Source of the DNA: Tunicatimonas pelagia | GTDB taxonomy: Bacteria; Bacteroidota; Bacteroidia; Cytophagales; Cyclobacteriaceae | DNA: 64,000 bases | Assembly: GCF_030506325.1 (NCBI RefSeq) | Contig: NZ_CP120683.1 | Location: 310,001-374,000, forward strand | Reading direction: 5' to 3' | Shown here: piece after piece, positions 45,066-53,707 of the stretch | Position numbering within the stretch: position 1 is the stretch's first letter | Layout of the letters: every line of letters starts with the position of its first letter | Program-made: the position numbers and the translations under genes | Notes under the pieces: generated by a model | The model's input: the letters and a program-made list of their open reading frames with translations, nothing else | Databases searched by the model: none | What the model was told of the DNA's origin: nothing

Positions 45066-46448
45066 ATGGACAAACAAGCAGGCAATATTCTTATTGTAGA
45101 CGACGACCAAGCGGTGCTTTATACTGCCAAACTCATTCTGAAGCAGCATTTTACCCACGTACAAACCGAAGGCTCTCCTTCTCAGATTACTACTCATTTG
45201 CAGAAGCAGCCTTACGATGTGCTACTGTTGGATATGAACTTTGCCTCGGGAAAAACTTCCGGTGAAGAGGGCTTGTACTGGATTAAGCAGGTGCGGGAGC
45301 TAACCCCCAAAGTGCAAATTATTGTCACTACTGCCTACGGCGATATTGAACTGGCGGTAAAAGCGATGAAAGAAGGAGCAGTAGATTTTTTAACAAAACC
45401 CTGGGAAAAAGAAAAGCTAGTGGCAACAGTTGCTTCGGTTTGCCAGCTAAGCCACTCCAAGGGTGAGGTAGAAAAGCTAAAAAAACAGCAACAAGCCCTA
45501 AGTTACGACCTGGACAGTACCTTTTCTGATATAGTGAGTGAGAGTGAAGCTATGCGCCCGGTATTTGAAACCATTGAGAAAGTTGCCCAAACCGATGCCA
45601 ACGTTCTGATTCTTGGTGAGAACGGTACCGGAAAAGAGTTGGTAGCCCGAGCCATTCACCGGGCATCACTTCGGTCGGTGCAGCCTTTTATTAAGGTAGA
45701 TTTAGGTACCATTAGTGAGACCTTGTTTGAAGCGGAGCTGTTTGGACACAGCAAGGGAGCTTTTACCGGAGCGGTAGAAGCCCAGGCTGGTCGCTTTGAA
45801 GTTGCCTCGGGCGGCACGCTCTTTTTAGATGAAATTGGTAACCTTTCCCCTGCTTTACAAGCGAAGTTGCTAACAGCTATCCAGAGTAAAGAAGTTATTC
45901 GAGTAGGCACTAATCAGCCTATTCCAGTAGACATACGGCTACTTAGTGCCACCAACCAGCCCATTTACGCGCTATCGGAGGGGAACGCCCCACAGTTTCG
46001 GCAGGACTTATTGTACCGAATTAATACAGTAGAGGTTAGTATTCCCTCACTCCGTGAGCGCCCCGAGGATATTCCGCTACTTGTAAATCACTACCTCCAA
46101 GTCTACGGTAAGAAGTATCACAAGCAGTTTGATTCGCTCCGTTCGTTAGTAATTAGTGCTTTGCAACGCTATGCCTGGCCGGGTAATGTCCGGGAGTTGC
46201 AGCACGCTGTTGAACGAGCCGTAATTATGAGCAACAGTACCAGCCTGGAAGCTTCCGATCTGTTGGTAGATTCTCAGCGTAAGAAAGCCCTCTCTCCCAC
46301 AACCAATTCCCTCAATATGGACGAGGTAGAGAAAAGAGCCATCCAAGAAGCCATCCGAAAACACCAAGGAAACCTCAGCAAAGCTGCCGAGGAATTGGGC
46401 TTAGGCCGCAGTACTTTGTACCGAAAAATGAAGAAATATGGGGTTTAG
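45066..46448 (+). CDS. NtrC-type sigma-54-dependent response regulator
   Basis: About 460 residues from the ATG at 45066. Receiver domain about 5-125 (NILIVDDDQAVLY; phosphoacceptor Asp in VLLLDMNFAS near 54; AKVQIIVTTAYG). AAA+ sigma-54 activator domain about 150-385, with Walker A GENGTGKELVA near 188, GAFTGA (sigma-54 contact) near 232 and LFLDEIGNL near 258. Fis-type HTH at the C-terminus (LSKAAEELGLGRSTLYRKMKKYG). It activates sigma-54 promoters after phosphorylation. No histidine kinase is adjacent, so it is an orphan here. It is divergent from the VCBS operon, but no -24/-12 site was seen. Confidence 0.92.
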   Translation: MDKQAGNILIVDDDQAVLYTAKLILKQHFTHVQTEGSPSQITTHLQKQPYDVLLLDMNFASGKTSGEEGLYWIKQVRELTPKVQIIVTTAYGDIELAVKAMKEGAVDFLTKPWEKEKLVATVASVCQLSHSKGEVEKLKKQQQALSYDLDSTFSDIVSESEAMRPVFETIEKVAQTDANVLILGENGTGKELVARAIHRASLRSVQPFIKVDLGTISETLFEAELFGHSKGAFTGAVEAQAGRFEVASGGTLFLDEIGNLSPALQAKLLTAIQSKEVIRVGTNQPIPVDIRLLSATNQPIYALSEGNAPQFRQDLLYRINTVEVSIPSLRERPEDIPLLVNHYLQVYGKKYHKQFDSLRSLVISALQRYAWPGNVRELQHAVERAVIMSNSTSLEASDLLVDSQRKKALSPTTNSLNMDEVEKRAIQEAIRKHQGNLSKAAEELGLGRSTLYRKMKKYGV

Positions 46449-46542
46449 GGTGTTTTATGCTAAGCTTGGATTTATTCCGGCGGTCGTTACTGAACTCATT
46501 GGCTAGGCAGTGACATACTTGCGAGGAGGAGTTTGGGTGTAG

Positions 46543-47127
46543 CTACTCGCTTCGGATACATCGGCACTTCAGGTCATCGTTGCGATGACCATACTTTTCA
46601 TCTACACTAAACGGTTCGTCGTAACCAGCAAGGCTCGACTTGGTATAAATCATGGTAGGGTATTGTTCCGGCTCTGTCGAGCTGTAGTAGACGTTAAATT
46701 GTTTTAGCGAATCCAGTAAGCCTAATTCGGTGACAACGGTATCCAACTCGCTAATAGCCGGTAAGTACCAATCGCTGTAGCCATAGGCCTGCAACTACTG
46801 GCAAAATCTGACCGACCTACCCAATGCTTCTTCCGTAGTTGGGCTATAAAAGTCTAATAAAATTCTTGAGTTGACCAACCCATTTTCCTTATCAAATACT
46901 CCTGCAGACCTTAAGAATGACTCTACAAATACGGTATCACCATTATGGGGAAATAAACTCAAATCAGCCGGGTAAGCCATAATGGTGCGTCCGTTGAACG
47001 CTACCTCGCTCAATTTCTCAGCAGTTTGGAACGAAAAAACCGCACTACTTGTCTTACATCTAATAGGAAACATCTGATTACAAATCTTTTTCAAATCCTG
47101 TGCTATTCCTCGAGCCACAGTGCCCAA
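46543..47127 (-). pseudogene. DUF1566-type gene interrupted by an in-frame TAG
   Basis: One continuous minus-strand frame is split by a single TAG at 46795-46797. Upstream reads ...GRSVRFCQ, downstream LQAYGYSDWYLPAISELD. Together they rebuild the DUF1566/Lcl motif (C-x-x-L-x-x-x-GYSDWYLP-x-x-x-EL), so the stop sits inside a conserved block and is probably a recent nonsense mutation, for example from CAG. The 5' part has no signal peptide and no convincing start: only a TTG at 47127, inside the preceding gene, or an ATG at 47073. It is thus probably also truncated at its 5' end. The downstream TTG (46794) is not a plausible independent start. Confidence 0.7.
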
Positions 47128-48314
47128 TCCGATGGGTACGGCGCGGTAAATGTATGCTTTCCTGCGCCTAGCGTGCTTAAATCGATTTCTTGGTAACGCT
47201 TTCTAGCATCAACAGCAATGACATTTTTAGGCTTTCCGGTAAAGCGATAATCAATCGTACTTGTGTTCTCCTGATAAAATACCAAGTGAGTATTGTCGGT
47301 TAAGCAGTAAGCTTCGGAAAGAGTGGTGTCTACCACCATATCTTTTTTAAACCGTTTCTTATCGTTCCAGAATACCGAAAAACACTTTAATGCCTCCTTA
47401 TTTTCGTACTCACCTGTACCATCTAGGTTGCCCCATATGGCCGCGACGCCCCCGGCCAGAGTGTGGTGCCAAAGCCCCCGTCGGGTTTCTTCTTCATCAT
47501 AATCTTTTTTCGGATACTTGCTGGGAGTACGAATGCGGTACCGGTCTTCAGAAAATGTTGGTTTATCCGGTCGCTTTTCCTTCATTTCCCGAAGCTCTTC
47601 GTACCAAGGCTTATGATATTCATAGCTAGCGTAATCCATTCCTTCGTAAAGTTGATCCAGCTTATTTTTAGAAGCCCGCGCCCCAATCAAGTGGTTCCAA
47701 CCGTCTTTCTGCCACAGATAATCGTGCCACGCCCTAAGCTGGTTCTCGTCAACCCACTCCCACAAATCAAAGCCATAGCTTATTGACCAGCCTTGTAGCG
47801 GATTAAGCTGCCGATAAATTTCATTGAGCAATTCTTTTTCCTCCGCTCCCATAATACCGCCTTTCAAGCTTTTAGAAGTTTGGCTTCGGGAAGCATCTCC
47901 CCAGAGCCAAAGGTGGGTACTGCCTCCGGCTTCGTATACTTTACGAATAATCATCGTGAGCTTATCAAAGGTTGCTTGGTCAATACTACGGTCACCCTGA
48001 CTTACTTTGTTGTTGCCAATATGAAACCACTGCCCGTAGACAGGAATGTGTGCGCCGTTAAATCCGTGCTCTTCCAGGTATATTGCTATAAATTTATCTA
48101 CCTGCTCTGCTGTAATCAGACTCAGATTATTAGAGTTGTCTTCGTTACGCAGTTTACCGATTACATCAATCATTACGTAGTTCGGAACAAATGCCTCTCC
48201 ACTACCCGACCAAAGGTATTTTCCCTGGTGGTTTACTACTTCCCCCCGATTAGTTGTTGCGGATTGGCCAGAAAAAAGTAAGCATACGAGCATTAGTACT
48301 ACTCCAAATTTCAT
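47103..48314 (-). CDS. Exported TIM-barrel-like protein, possible glycoside hydrolase relative
   Basis: About 403 residues from the ATG at 48314 (MKFGVVLMLVCLLFSGQSA, a clear signal peptide); an upstream start would add 16 non-conserved residues. The sequence shows the rhythm of a (beta/alpha)8 barrel: FIAIYLEEHGFNGAHIPVYGQWFH near 80, STHLWLWGDASRSQT near 133, SISYGFDLWEWVDENQLRAWHDYLW near 180, YASYEYHKPWYEEL near 225, KPTFSEDRYRI near 245. A C-terminal beta domain (HLVFYQENTSTIDYRF) recalls collagen-binding-like domains of some glycoside hydrolases. Candidate acid residues (DLWEW, FSED) exist, but I cannot assign a CAZy family. The 3' end overlaps the DUF1566 pseudogene frame. Confidence 0.65.
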   Translation of the reverse strand: MKFGVVLMLVCLLFSGQSATTNRGEVVNHQGKYLWSGSGEAFVPNYVMIDVIGKLRNEDNSNNLSLITAEQVDKFIAIYLEEHGFNGAHIPVYGQWFHIGNNKVSQGDRSIDQATFDKLTMIIRKVYEAGGSTHLWLWGDASRSQTSKSLKGGIMGAEEKELLNEIYRQLNPLQGWSISYGFDLWEWVDENQLRAWHDYLWQKDGWNHLIGARASKNKLDQLYEGMDYASYEYHKPWYEELREMKEKRPDKPTFSEDRYRIRTPSKYPKKDYDEEETRRGLWHHTLAGGVAAIWGNLDGTGEYENKEALKCFSVFWNDKKRFKKDMVVDTTLSEAYCLTDNTHLVFYQENTSTIDYRFTGKPKNVIAVDARKRYQEIDLSTLGAGKHTFTAPYPSDWALWLEE

Positions 48315-48522
48315 GATAGGTATTATTCTACGAGCGGAACATACGGACGGTGAAAAGAGCACAATGCCAAAACTAGCGTTTTACGCTGATAAATCAGTCA
48401 TTGATAGCGTTTCTCGCATCTCACTGACCAAATTGCTCATCTTCTAGCTGTTTTATTGCATAAGTTTTCATTTTGAATACCGTAATACGACTAAAATTGT
48501 AAATTAGAGCAAAAAAACGCCC

Positions 48523-49605
48523 ATGCAACGAAGAATATTCATTAAGCGATCATCTTTAGTAATCACCGGAGCTGGACTGTTTGGTGCTGCCTGTTCATCT
48601 AACACTACTCAAAGCGAAACCGAAAATAGCGAAGAGTCTTCATCCGTTGCGATGTCTACTTCCACTGAGCCACTGTACAAACTTTCATTGGCTCAGTGGT
48701 CATTGAATAAAGCATTATTCAATCCGGCTATGCAAGCACTGCCCTGGCCCGAACGCGCTAAACTCTATGATACTGACTACGAACGAGTAATTGCCAATAG
48801 TCAGTTAAACAACCTCCAATTCCCGCAGAAAGCCCGTGATCTAGGGTTTGAAGGGGTAGAATTTGTTAATCAGTTTTTTTACAACAAAGCTGAAGATACT
48901 CAGTATTTGGCCGATCTTAAACAGGCCTGTGCTGACGCCGGAACCCAAGCTTTACTCATTATGTGCGACCGGGAAGGCGAACTTGGTAACCCCGATGAAG
49001 CCGAACGGATGAAAGCCGTAGAAAGCCACTATAAGTGGGTAGATGCTGCCCAGTACCTGGGTTGTCACTCTATCCGGGTAAATGCTCAAAGTAGCGGCAG
49101 TTACGAAGAGCAGCAAAAACTAGCTGCCGATGGATTAGCCAAACTGGGCGAATACGCCGACAGTGCTGGCATTAACGTGCTGGTAGAGAACCACGGGGGG
49201 CTATCGAGCAATGGCGAATGGTTGGCCGGAGTAATGAAAATGGCTGAAAATGACCGTGTGGGTACGCTACCCGATTTTGGTAATTTTTGCGTAAAGCGAG
49301 AATACCCCACTCAAGAAAACCCCAACCCACCCTGCGAAGAAGAATACGATCGCTACCAGGGAGTGGCAGAACTGATGCCCTACGCCAAAGCCGTCAGTGC
49401 TAAAACCCACGATTTTAATGAGCAAGGAGAGGAAGCTCATACCGACTATGAGAAAATAATGCGAATTGTTCTGGATCACGGGTACCGCGGATTTGTTGGG
49501 GTGGAATACGAAGGCAGCGAATTGGGCGAAGAAGAGGGCATCACAAAAACCCGGGAGTTACTAGAAAAAGTTAGAGATAACCTGGCGGCGGAGTATCAGT
49601 CGTAA
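48523..49605 (+). CDS. Tat-exported sugar-isomerase/epimerase-like lipoprotein
   Basis: A 360-residue protein. The N-terminus [25 protein letters not shown] has a Tat-like twin-Arg/Lys pattern and a lipobox-like AAC, so it is probably folded before export and lipid-anchored. Residues about 50-355 form a xylose-isomerase-like TIM barrel (AP_endonuc_2): [13 protein letters not shown] near 108, MCDREGELG near 147, [15 protein letters not shown] near 218, [11 protein letters not shown] near 246, [15 protein letters not shown] near 290, [14 protein letters not shown] near 320. Conserved Glu, Asp and His metal ligands are present. Such exported isomerases are frequent next to sugar-processing clusters in Bacteroidetes; the substrate is unknown. 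It is divergent from the TIM-barrel gene on the left. Confidence 0.83.
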   Translation: MQRRIFIKRSSLVITGAGLFGAACSSNTTQSETENSEESSSVAMSTSTEPLYKLSLAQWSLNKALFNPAMQALPWPERAKLYDTDYERVIANSQLNNLQFPQKARDLGFEGVEFVNQFFYNKAEDTQYLADLKQACADAGTQALLIMCDREGELGNPDEAERMKAVESHYKWVDAAQYLGCHSIRVNAQSSGSYEEQQKLAADGLAKLGEYADSAGINVLVENHGGLSSNGEWLAGVMKMAENDRVGTLPDFGNFCVKREYPTQENPNPPCEEEYDRYQGVAELMPYAKAVSAKTHDFNEQGEEAHTDYEKIMRIVLDHGYRGFVGVEYEGSELGEEEGITKTRELLEKVRDNLAAEYQS

Positions 49606-49768
49606 TATACCTCCCTGTATCTCAGCAGCGCTTTCCTGAGTGGTTCTACTAAAATCGTGCAGCAAAGCAAAAGTTTCTAATATTGCCTAATCACTATTCT
49701 GATTGGGGTTATTTCTTCCCGATAGATAAAGAGCCGTCACGACTACGTGCTGGCAGATAGTAGTTATT

Positions 49769-50713
49769 TTATGCATTTTCTTTTTCAATACCATGCTCTT
49801 CCTTGTAGTCGGCCAATCGGCGTTCGGCACTCCACCGGGCATGATCGGAAGGCTCAAATTTATGGCCTTTACGCCGGGCGTATACTTGCGTAAACTCCGC
49901 TCCGAATAAAAAAATCAGTGCCGAATAGTTGACCCATAACAGAATGAGAATGACCGCTCCGGCAGCCCCAAAGGCTGAACCAGGCTCAGTCTGGCCAAAA
50001 TAAATTCCCAAACCAATTTTACCGAGTACAAATAGTAACGCTGTTACTGACGCTCCCACCCACACCGACCGCCACTCTACATCTACATCGGGCAGAAACT
50101 TATAGATCATAGCAAACAACGTAGTAATTACCCCCAACGACAGTAGTATTTCAGCTATCTGGAATATGTAAAGCAAATAATCAGGTAGAAACTGCTGAAT
50201 AAAATTTCCGAGTGCCTGAAGTCCGGCGGTTAGCGCGAGTGAAACAATTAGTAGAAACCCAACACCCAGAATAAAGCCCAGTGATAACACCCGATCCAGA
50301 GCAATCTTCAGTATGCCTGATTCGGGTTTCGCCTCTACCTCCCAAACTTTATTAAGTGATAACTGCAACTGCACAAACACTCCGGTTGCCCCAAACAGAA
50401 GCGTACCAATTCCTACAGCAATAGCAAAGGTAGAATCACCTTGCTGACTTACATTATCAATCATAGTTTGCACTTGTTGAGCCGCCGACTCACTCACTGT
50501 GCTACTAATCTGAGCCGTAATTTCTTTTCGAATATCTTCTTCCCCAAATACTCGCCCTACTACTTTGATGATAATAATCAGTAGAGCCGGTAGCGAAAAG
50601 ATGGAGTAATAAGCAATAACTGCACTCTGTCGGAAGGGATCGTCAGAGATCCATTCTAGATAGGTCTTCTTCAAAATTGAGAAGAGACTTTTCCCTTTTT
50701 CTCGTAGGTTCAT
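49769..50713 (-). CDS. YihY/BrkB-family inner-membrane protein
   Basis: A 314-residue membrane protein with the family's N-terminus (LEWISDDPFRQSAVIAYYSIFSLPALLII) and about six TM helices (near 30, 90, 145, 180, 215 and 255, the last in VILILLWVNYSALIFLFGAEF). The C-terminus is hydrophilic (ARRKGHKFEPSDHARWSAERRL). YihY/BrkB proteins are widespread, formerly mislabelled ribonuclease BN, and of unknown transport function. It lies 159 bases beyond the Lacal_2735-type gene on the same strand, so may or may not be co-transcribed. There is nothing unusual in it. Confidence 0.9.
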   Translation of the reverse strand: MNLREKGKSLFSILKKTYLEWISDDPFRQSAVIAYYSIFSLPALLIIIIKVVGRVFGEEDIRKEITAQISSTVSESAAQQVQTMIDNVSQQGDSTFAIAVGIGTLLFGATGVFVQLQLSLNKVWEVEAKPESGILKIALDRVLSLGFILGVGFLLIVSLALTAGLQALGNFIQQFLPDYLLYIFQIAEILLSLGVITTLFAMIYKFLPDVDVEWRSVWVGASVTALLFVLGKIGLGIYFGQTEPGSAFGAAGAVILILLWVNYSALIFLFGAEFTQVYARRKGHKFEPSDHARWSAERRLADYKEEHGIEKENA

Positions 50714-50872
50714 CAGCTTAAAAAATTAGTCTCGACTCTCAGTTAACCAACTTCTTCATTAGAAGGTTATGATACCTGTCAGCAGAAATAGCACAGCCAA
50801 GCACATGTTGCGGTTATCTATCCAATCATGCTACAGTACATCTCAACGAAAATACTACTTATTACCAAAAGC

Positions 50873-51049
50873 TTATGCACCTTCACTCTTCAAGCGGTCT
50901 ATTTCTTTGGCTACCTCTTCCGCCTCTGCCATTTTCTCATCACCTGCCCGACGGTCGCGCTGCGATAGTGTGTGCGACTCAGCTAACAGCTTACGGTATT
51001 TATCCTGCAATTTTTCCAATGGGTCTTTTTTCTTAAATAATCCGAACAT
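50873..51049 (-). CDS. Lacal_2735-family small protein
   Basis: A 58-residue cytosolic protein: MFGLFKKKDPLEKLQDKYRK at the start, then charged helices (LLAESHTLSQRDRRAGDEKM and AEAEEVAKEIDRLKSEGA). The MFGLFKKK start, the helical heptad pattern and the length match the Lacal_2735 family of Bacteroidetes, whose function is unknown. It follows the TPR-protein stop (51052) after 2 bases, so both are in one operon. The frame was found by reading the strand directly. Confidence 0.8.
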   Translation of the reverse strand: MFGLFKKKDPLEKLQDKYRKLLAESHTLSQRDRRAGDEKMAEAEEVAKEIDRLKSEGA

Positions 51050-51051
51050 AG

Positions 51052-51774
51052 TTACTGAATTTTACGAAATGGGTTACGTACAAACTGCATAAAATCCCGA
51101 AACTGCTCTCGGGAAGTAAAAACTGCGCGTATTTCTGACCAATATCCTCTCCACTCGGGTGGGTCGGAAGATGCCTGATCGCTTAGCGACTTAATATACT
51201 TTTGATTTTCAGACGCTTCCATTGTAGGTCGCTCGGTGGTTACATCTGCTTTTCCGTTGCTACGTTGGTCAAGCCGATCGGCTTGCTGATAACTCTTCTT
51301 AGCTTTTTCAATGTAGCCTAGCTTCTCCTCCACTAGCCCTCGGTTATTATAAGCAATGGCATCCTCCGGATCAAGCTCAATGGCTCGGGAGTAATCGTCA
51401 ATGGCTCCTTGGTAATCGCGCAGCCGATCTTTAATGTACGCCCGGCTAGAATAGCGATACGGATTTTCTGGCTCTAGCTCAGCGGCCCGATCAAAGTCTT
51501 CCAACGCTAACTGATTGTTCCCCATCCAGTGTAACGCTACTCCCCGCTCGCTCAGGTAAGTAGCGTTGTTGGGTAGCAAATTAATCAGTCGGTCAAACGT
51601 TCGGATAGACTCTTCGTAACGCTGCAACTTGAAGCTAGCTCGGGCTGCCCCGTACAAGCTTTCCGGGTGCGTATCTTCTTCAGCCAAAGCGCGCTGAAAA
51701 TGCTCCAGGGCTTGTTGATAATTTTCTTGCTGTAACTGCTGATATCCTTGCTTCGCGTGATCCTCGGCACTCAT
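51052..51774 (-). CDS. Tetratricopeptide-repeat protein
   Basis: A 240-residue protein without a signal peptide. About five TPR units cover residues 3-165 (AKQGYQQLQQENYQQALEHF, SLYGAARASFKLQRYEESIRTF, ATYLSERGVALHWMGNNQLALEDF, PYRYSSRAYIKDRLRDYQGAIDDY, AIAYNNRGLVEEKLGYIEKAKKSY). A non-repetitive tail ends PPEWRGYWSEIRAVFTSREQFRDFMQFVRN. TPR proteins act as scaffolds; the partner is unknown. It is divergent from the CvfB-like gene (73 bases apart) and ahead of the Lacal_2735-type gene. Confidence 0.88.
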   Translation of the reverse strand: MSAEDHAKQGYQQLQQENYQQALEHFQRALAEEDTHPESLYGAARASFKLQRYEESIRTFDRLINLLPNNATYLSERGVALHWMGNNQLALEDFDRAAELEPENPYRYSSRAYIKDRLRDYQGAIDDYSRAIELDPEDAIAYNNRGLVEEKLGYIEKAKKSYQQADRLDQRSNGKADVTTERPTMEASENQKYIKSLSDQASSDPPEWRGYWSEIRAVFTSREQFRDFMQFVRNPFRKIQ

Positions 51775-51846
51775 AGACTATAATGGGAGAGTTTTAATGG
51801 TACTAGTATTGAACCAGTTAAATCAAAATTAGTTTTACTTTGCAGT

Positions 51847-52692
51847 ATGTTAAGTATCGGAACATTTAATAATTTGACTATTCTGCGCGATAGTCCCCAC
51901 GGTTTGTTTCTGGAGGCAACCACTGCTGAGGGAGCCCAGGATATTTTATTGCCCAAGAAATACGTTACCCCCAAAATGAAGATAGGGGAAGCCGTAAGCG
52001 TGTTTATTTATACTGATTCGGAAGATCGGTTGGTGGCTACTACCGAAACGCCCCTTGCCGAAGTAAATCAGTTTGCGGCACTTACCGTAGTGGGGACTAC
52101 CTCTTTTGGGGCTTTCCTGGATTGGGGGTTGGAAAAAGACCTGTTACTGCCGAAGAAAGAACAGTTATATCCGGTAGATGAAGGTGATACGGTAGTAGTG
52201 CGTATTGCGCTAGATCAGCGTACTCAACGACTTATTGCCGTGTCTAAGCTTCAGCCTTTCTTTCGGAAAGATACTTCTGAGCTACAGGAACAACAGGCTA
52301 CCTTGGCACTGGTGTATGATACAACTGACTTGGGCTACAAAGTAGTGCTCAATAACCAGTACGACTCGCTGCTCTTTTACAGCAATAGTGCTACCGAACT
52401 TGAGCGGGGCGATTCGCTGACAGTATATGTTAAAAATATTCGGGAGGACGGTAAGATTGATGTAACTGCTTTTCCGGCAGGTCGTAATGCTACCGAGCAA
52501 GCCAAACTCAGTGTACTCCAAAAATTACAAGAAGCCGGTGGTCATCTATCCCTACACGATAAAAGCACCGCTCAGGAAGTACAGGAACAACTGGGTATGA
52601 GTAAAAAAGTATTTAAAAAAGCAGTGGGTGGTTTGTACAAAGAACGGAAGATTCAGTTAGAGGGAATAAATGGAATCAGGCTAACGGAATAA
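51847..52692 (+). CDS. CvfB-like S1-domain RNA-binding protein
   Basis: A 281-residue cytosolic protein built of S1/OB folds: about 1-65 (LTILRDSPHGLFLEAT ... DILLPKKYVTP), about 70-135 (TVVGTTSFGAFLDWGLEKDLLLPKKEQ, the typical S1 signature), about 140-215, and a winged-helix C-terminus about 220-280 (LSVLQKLQEAGGHLSLHDKS ... MSKKVFKKAVGGLYKERKI). This layout is CvfB/YitL-type, which binds RNA and influences virulence and gene expression in staphylococci. The -7-like TTACTTTG ends only 4 bases before the ATG, so the transcript may be leaderless. Confidence 0.9.
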   Translation: MLSIGTFNNLTILRDSPHGLFLEATTAEGAQDILLPKKYVTPKMKIGEAVSVFIYTDSEDRLVATTETPLAEVNQFAALTVVGTTSFGAFLDWGLEKDLLLPKKEQLYPVDEGDTVVVRIALDQRTQRLIAVSKLQPFFRKDTSELQEQQATLALVYDTTDLGYKVVLNNQYDSLLFYSNSATELERGDSLTVYVKNIREDGKIDVTAFPAGRNATEQAKLSVLQKLQEAGGHLSLHDKSTAQEVQEQLGMSKKVFKKAVGGLYKERKIQLEGINGIRLTE

Positions 52693-52776
52693 CCTACTGT
52701 TTTTCAGCAGATTCCCTCACGTGATATAACTATTTAGCTCCGAAGTGTGTATAATTGCACCTGACACTAATATACT

Positions 52777-52965
52777 ATGGGAGTTAAGCAAATTTTCGGC
52801 GTTCTATTCACCTTAATGGGTACCGCTATTCTGTTATTTTCAGTTTATGTAGTACTAAAAGGACCCGCCTCAATCTTTGAAGTAGAGGTCAGTGGGTTCC
52901 AAACGGCTATTGTTGCAATTTTAGGGTTAATATTTTTCTCAGCGGGAGTTAAATTCCTCCGATAA
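52777..52965 (+). CDS. Small two-helix membrane protein
   Basis: A 62-residue protein with two TM helices (IFGVLFTLMGTAILLFSVYVVL and TAIVAILGLIFFSAGVKFL) separated by a short loop (KGPASIFEVEVSGFQ). No family is recognised, but similar tiny two-helix proteins are frequent in Bacteroidetes. It lies 84 bases after the CvfB-like gene; TATAATTG at 52750-52757 may act as a weak -7 element. It ends in a normal stop. Function unknown. Confidence 0.65.
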   Translation: MGVKQIFGVLFTLMGTAILLFSVYVVLKGPASIFEVEVSGFQTAIVAILGLIFFSAGVKFLR

Positions 52966-53030
52966 CTATCTTTTTGCTTATTCATTTAGTATTTTGAAGT
53001 CCCGTTATAATACTACACATACTGCCAGCC

Positions 53031-53324
53031 ATGATTAGACAATATTCGTCGCATACTGAGATCAAGCGGTTCGTATTTTTAACTGAGCAAGAGTACATTC
53101 TGTACTTTGGTCAGCACTACGAAGATTCCGTACAACGAGCCAACACTGAGGGTGAATTAGTTATCCGAGCCCGGAACGGCAACGGAATTGTTTCTTCCTT
53201 ACCAATTGACCGAGCAAACTACTTAATAGAAAAGTATCATAAACTACTGAAGCGTAACCCTTCCTTGGCACTGTCTTCTCAACCGCAAGATGTAGAGGAG
53301 AAACCAGCCGTGGCTAGCAACTAG
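53031..53324 (+). CDS. Small cytosolic protein of unknown function
   Basis: A 97-residue soluble protein (MIRQYSSHTEIKRFVFLTEQEYI, then YFGQHYEDSVQRANTEGELVIRARNGNGIVSSLPIDRANYLIEKYHKLLKRNP) ending in an acidic low-complexity tail. No domain recognised. The predicted pattern is alpha/beta. It converges with the minus-strand gene at 53330, leaving only 5 bases between stops. Coding status rests on the ATG start, on composition like that of the surrounding genes, and on the absence of a better frame. Confidence 0.6.
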   Translation: MIRQYSSHTEIKRFVFLTEQEYILYFGQHYEDSVQRANTEGELVIRARNGNGIVSSLPIDRANYLIEKYHKLLKRNPSLALSSQPQDVEEKPAVASN

Positions 53325-53329
53325 CATTT

Positions 53330-53704
53330 TCACTTATAGTACCCTGGCTTTGCAACTTCCTTCTGATTGATAGTACGGAGCAGGCTTCCAGTTAATGCCC
53401 CAAACCCTCCGGAAAGTCCGCCAATAGCCGCTGTAGCTGCTACTACCAAACCTGATTGATTTAGCTCAAAGAGTTGGGCGATTTTATCGGTTAATATACT
53501 ATCGGTGCTGCTATCAATCATCCAAGCAAAAACGAGCCAAAGTATCCCTACGCCCAAAAAGCCGCTTATAAAGGCATTAAAGCCCTTGGTAGGTATGAGT
53601 AAGTTGACCAAAAAAGCACACAACACCACCGACCACCACGGAAGAAACTGCTCAGCAATGTAGCTCAGCCCGGCAATGAGTACAATTTTAACTACAAACT
53701 TCAT
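53330..53704 (-). CDS. Integral membrane protein of unknown function
   Basis: A 124-residue protein with about four TM segments (KFVVKIVLIAGLSYIAEQFLPWW, SVVLCAFLVNLLI, AFISGFLGVGILWLVFAWMI, VVAATAAIGGLSGGFGALTGSLL). The last, Gly-rich segment resembles those of small DUF-type membrane proteins in Bacteroidetes. It starts 3 bases after the penicillin-acylase gene, so the two are co-transcribed and probably translationally coupled. No role can be proposed beyond a membrane location. Confidence 0.7.
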   Translation of the reverse strand: MKFVVKIVLIAGLSYIAEQFLPWWSVVLCAFLVNLLIPTKGFNAFISGFLGVGILWLVFAWMIDSSTDSILTDKIAQLFELNQSGLVVAATAAIGGLSGGFGALTGSLLRTINQKEVAKPGYYK

Positions 53705-53707
53705 AGG

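Noticed and set aside
46543-46794. Independent 83-residue gene starting at TTG 46794
   Set aside because: The start falls inside the conserved DUF1566 motif directly after an in-frame stop; it is the downstream half of a broken gene.
46795-46797. TAG as pyrrolysine or another recoded codon
   Set aside because: No pyrrolysine genes or CTA-anticodon tRNA are visible; the tRNA-like RNA at 8157 has a different loop. A simple nonsense change is sufficient.
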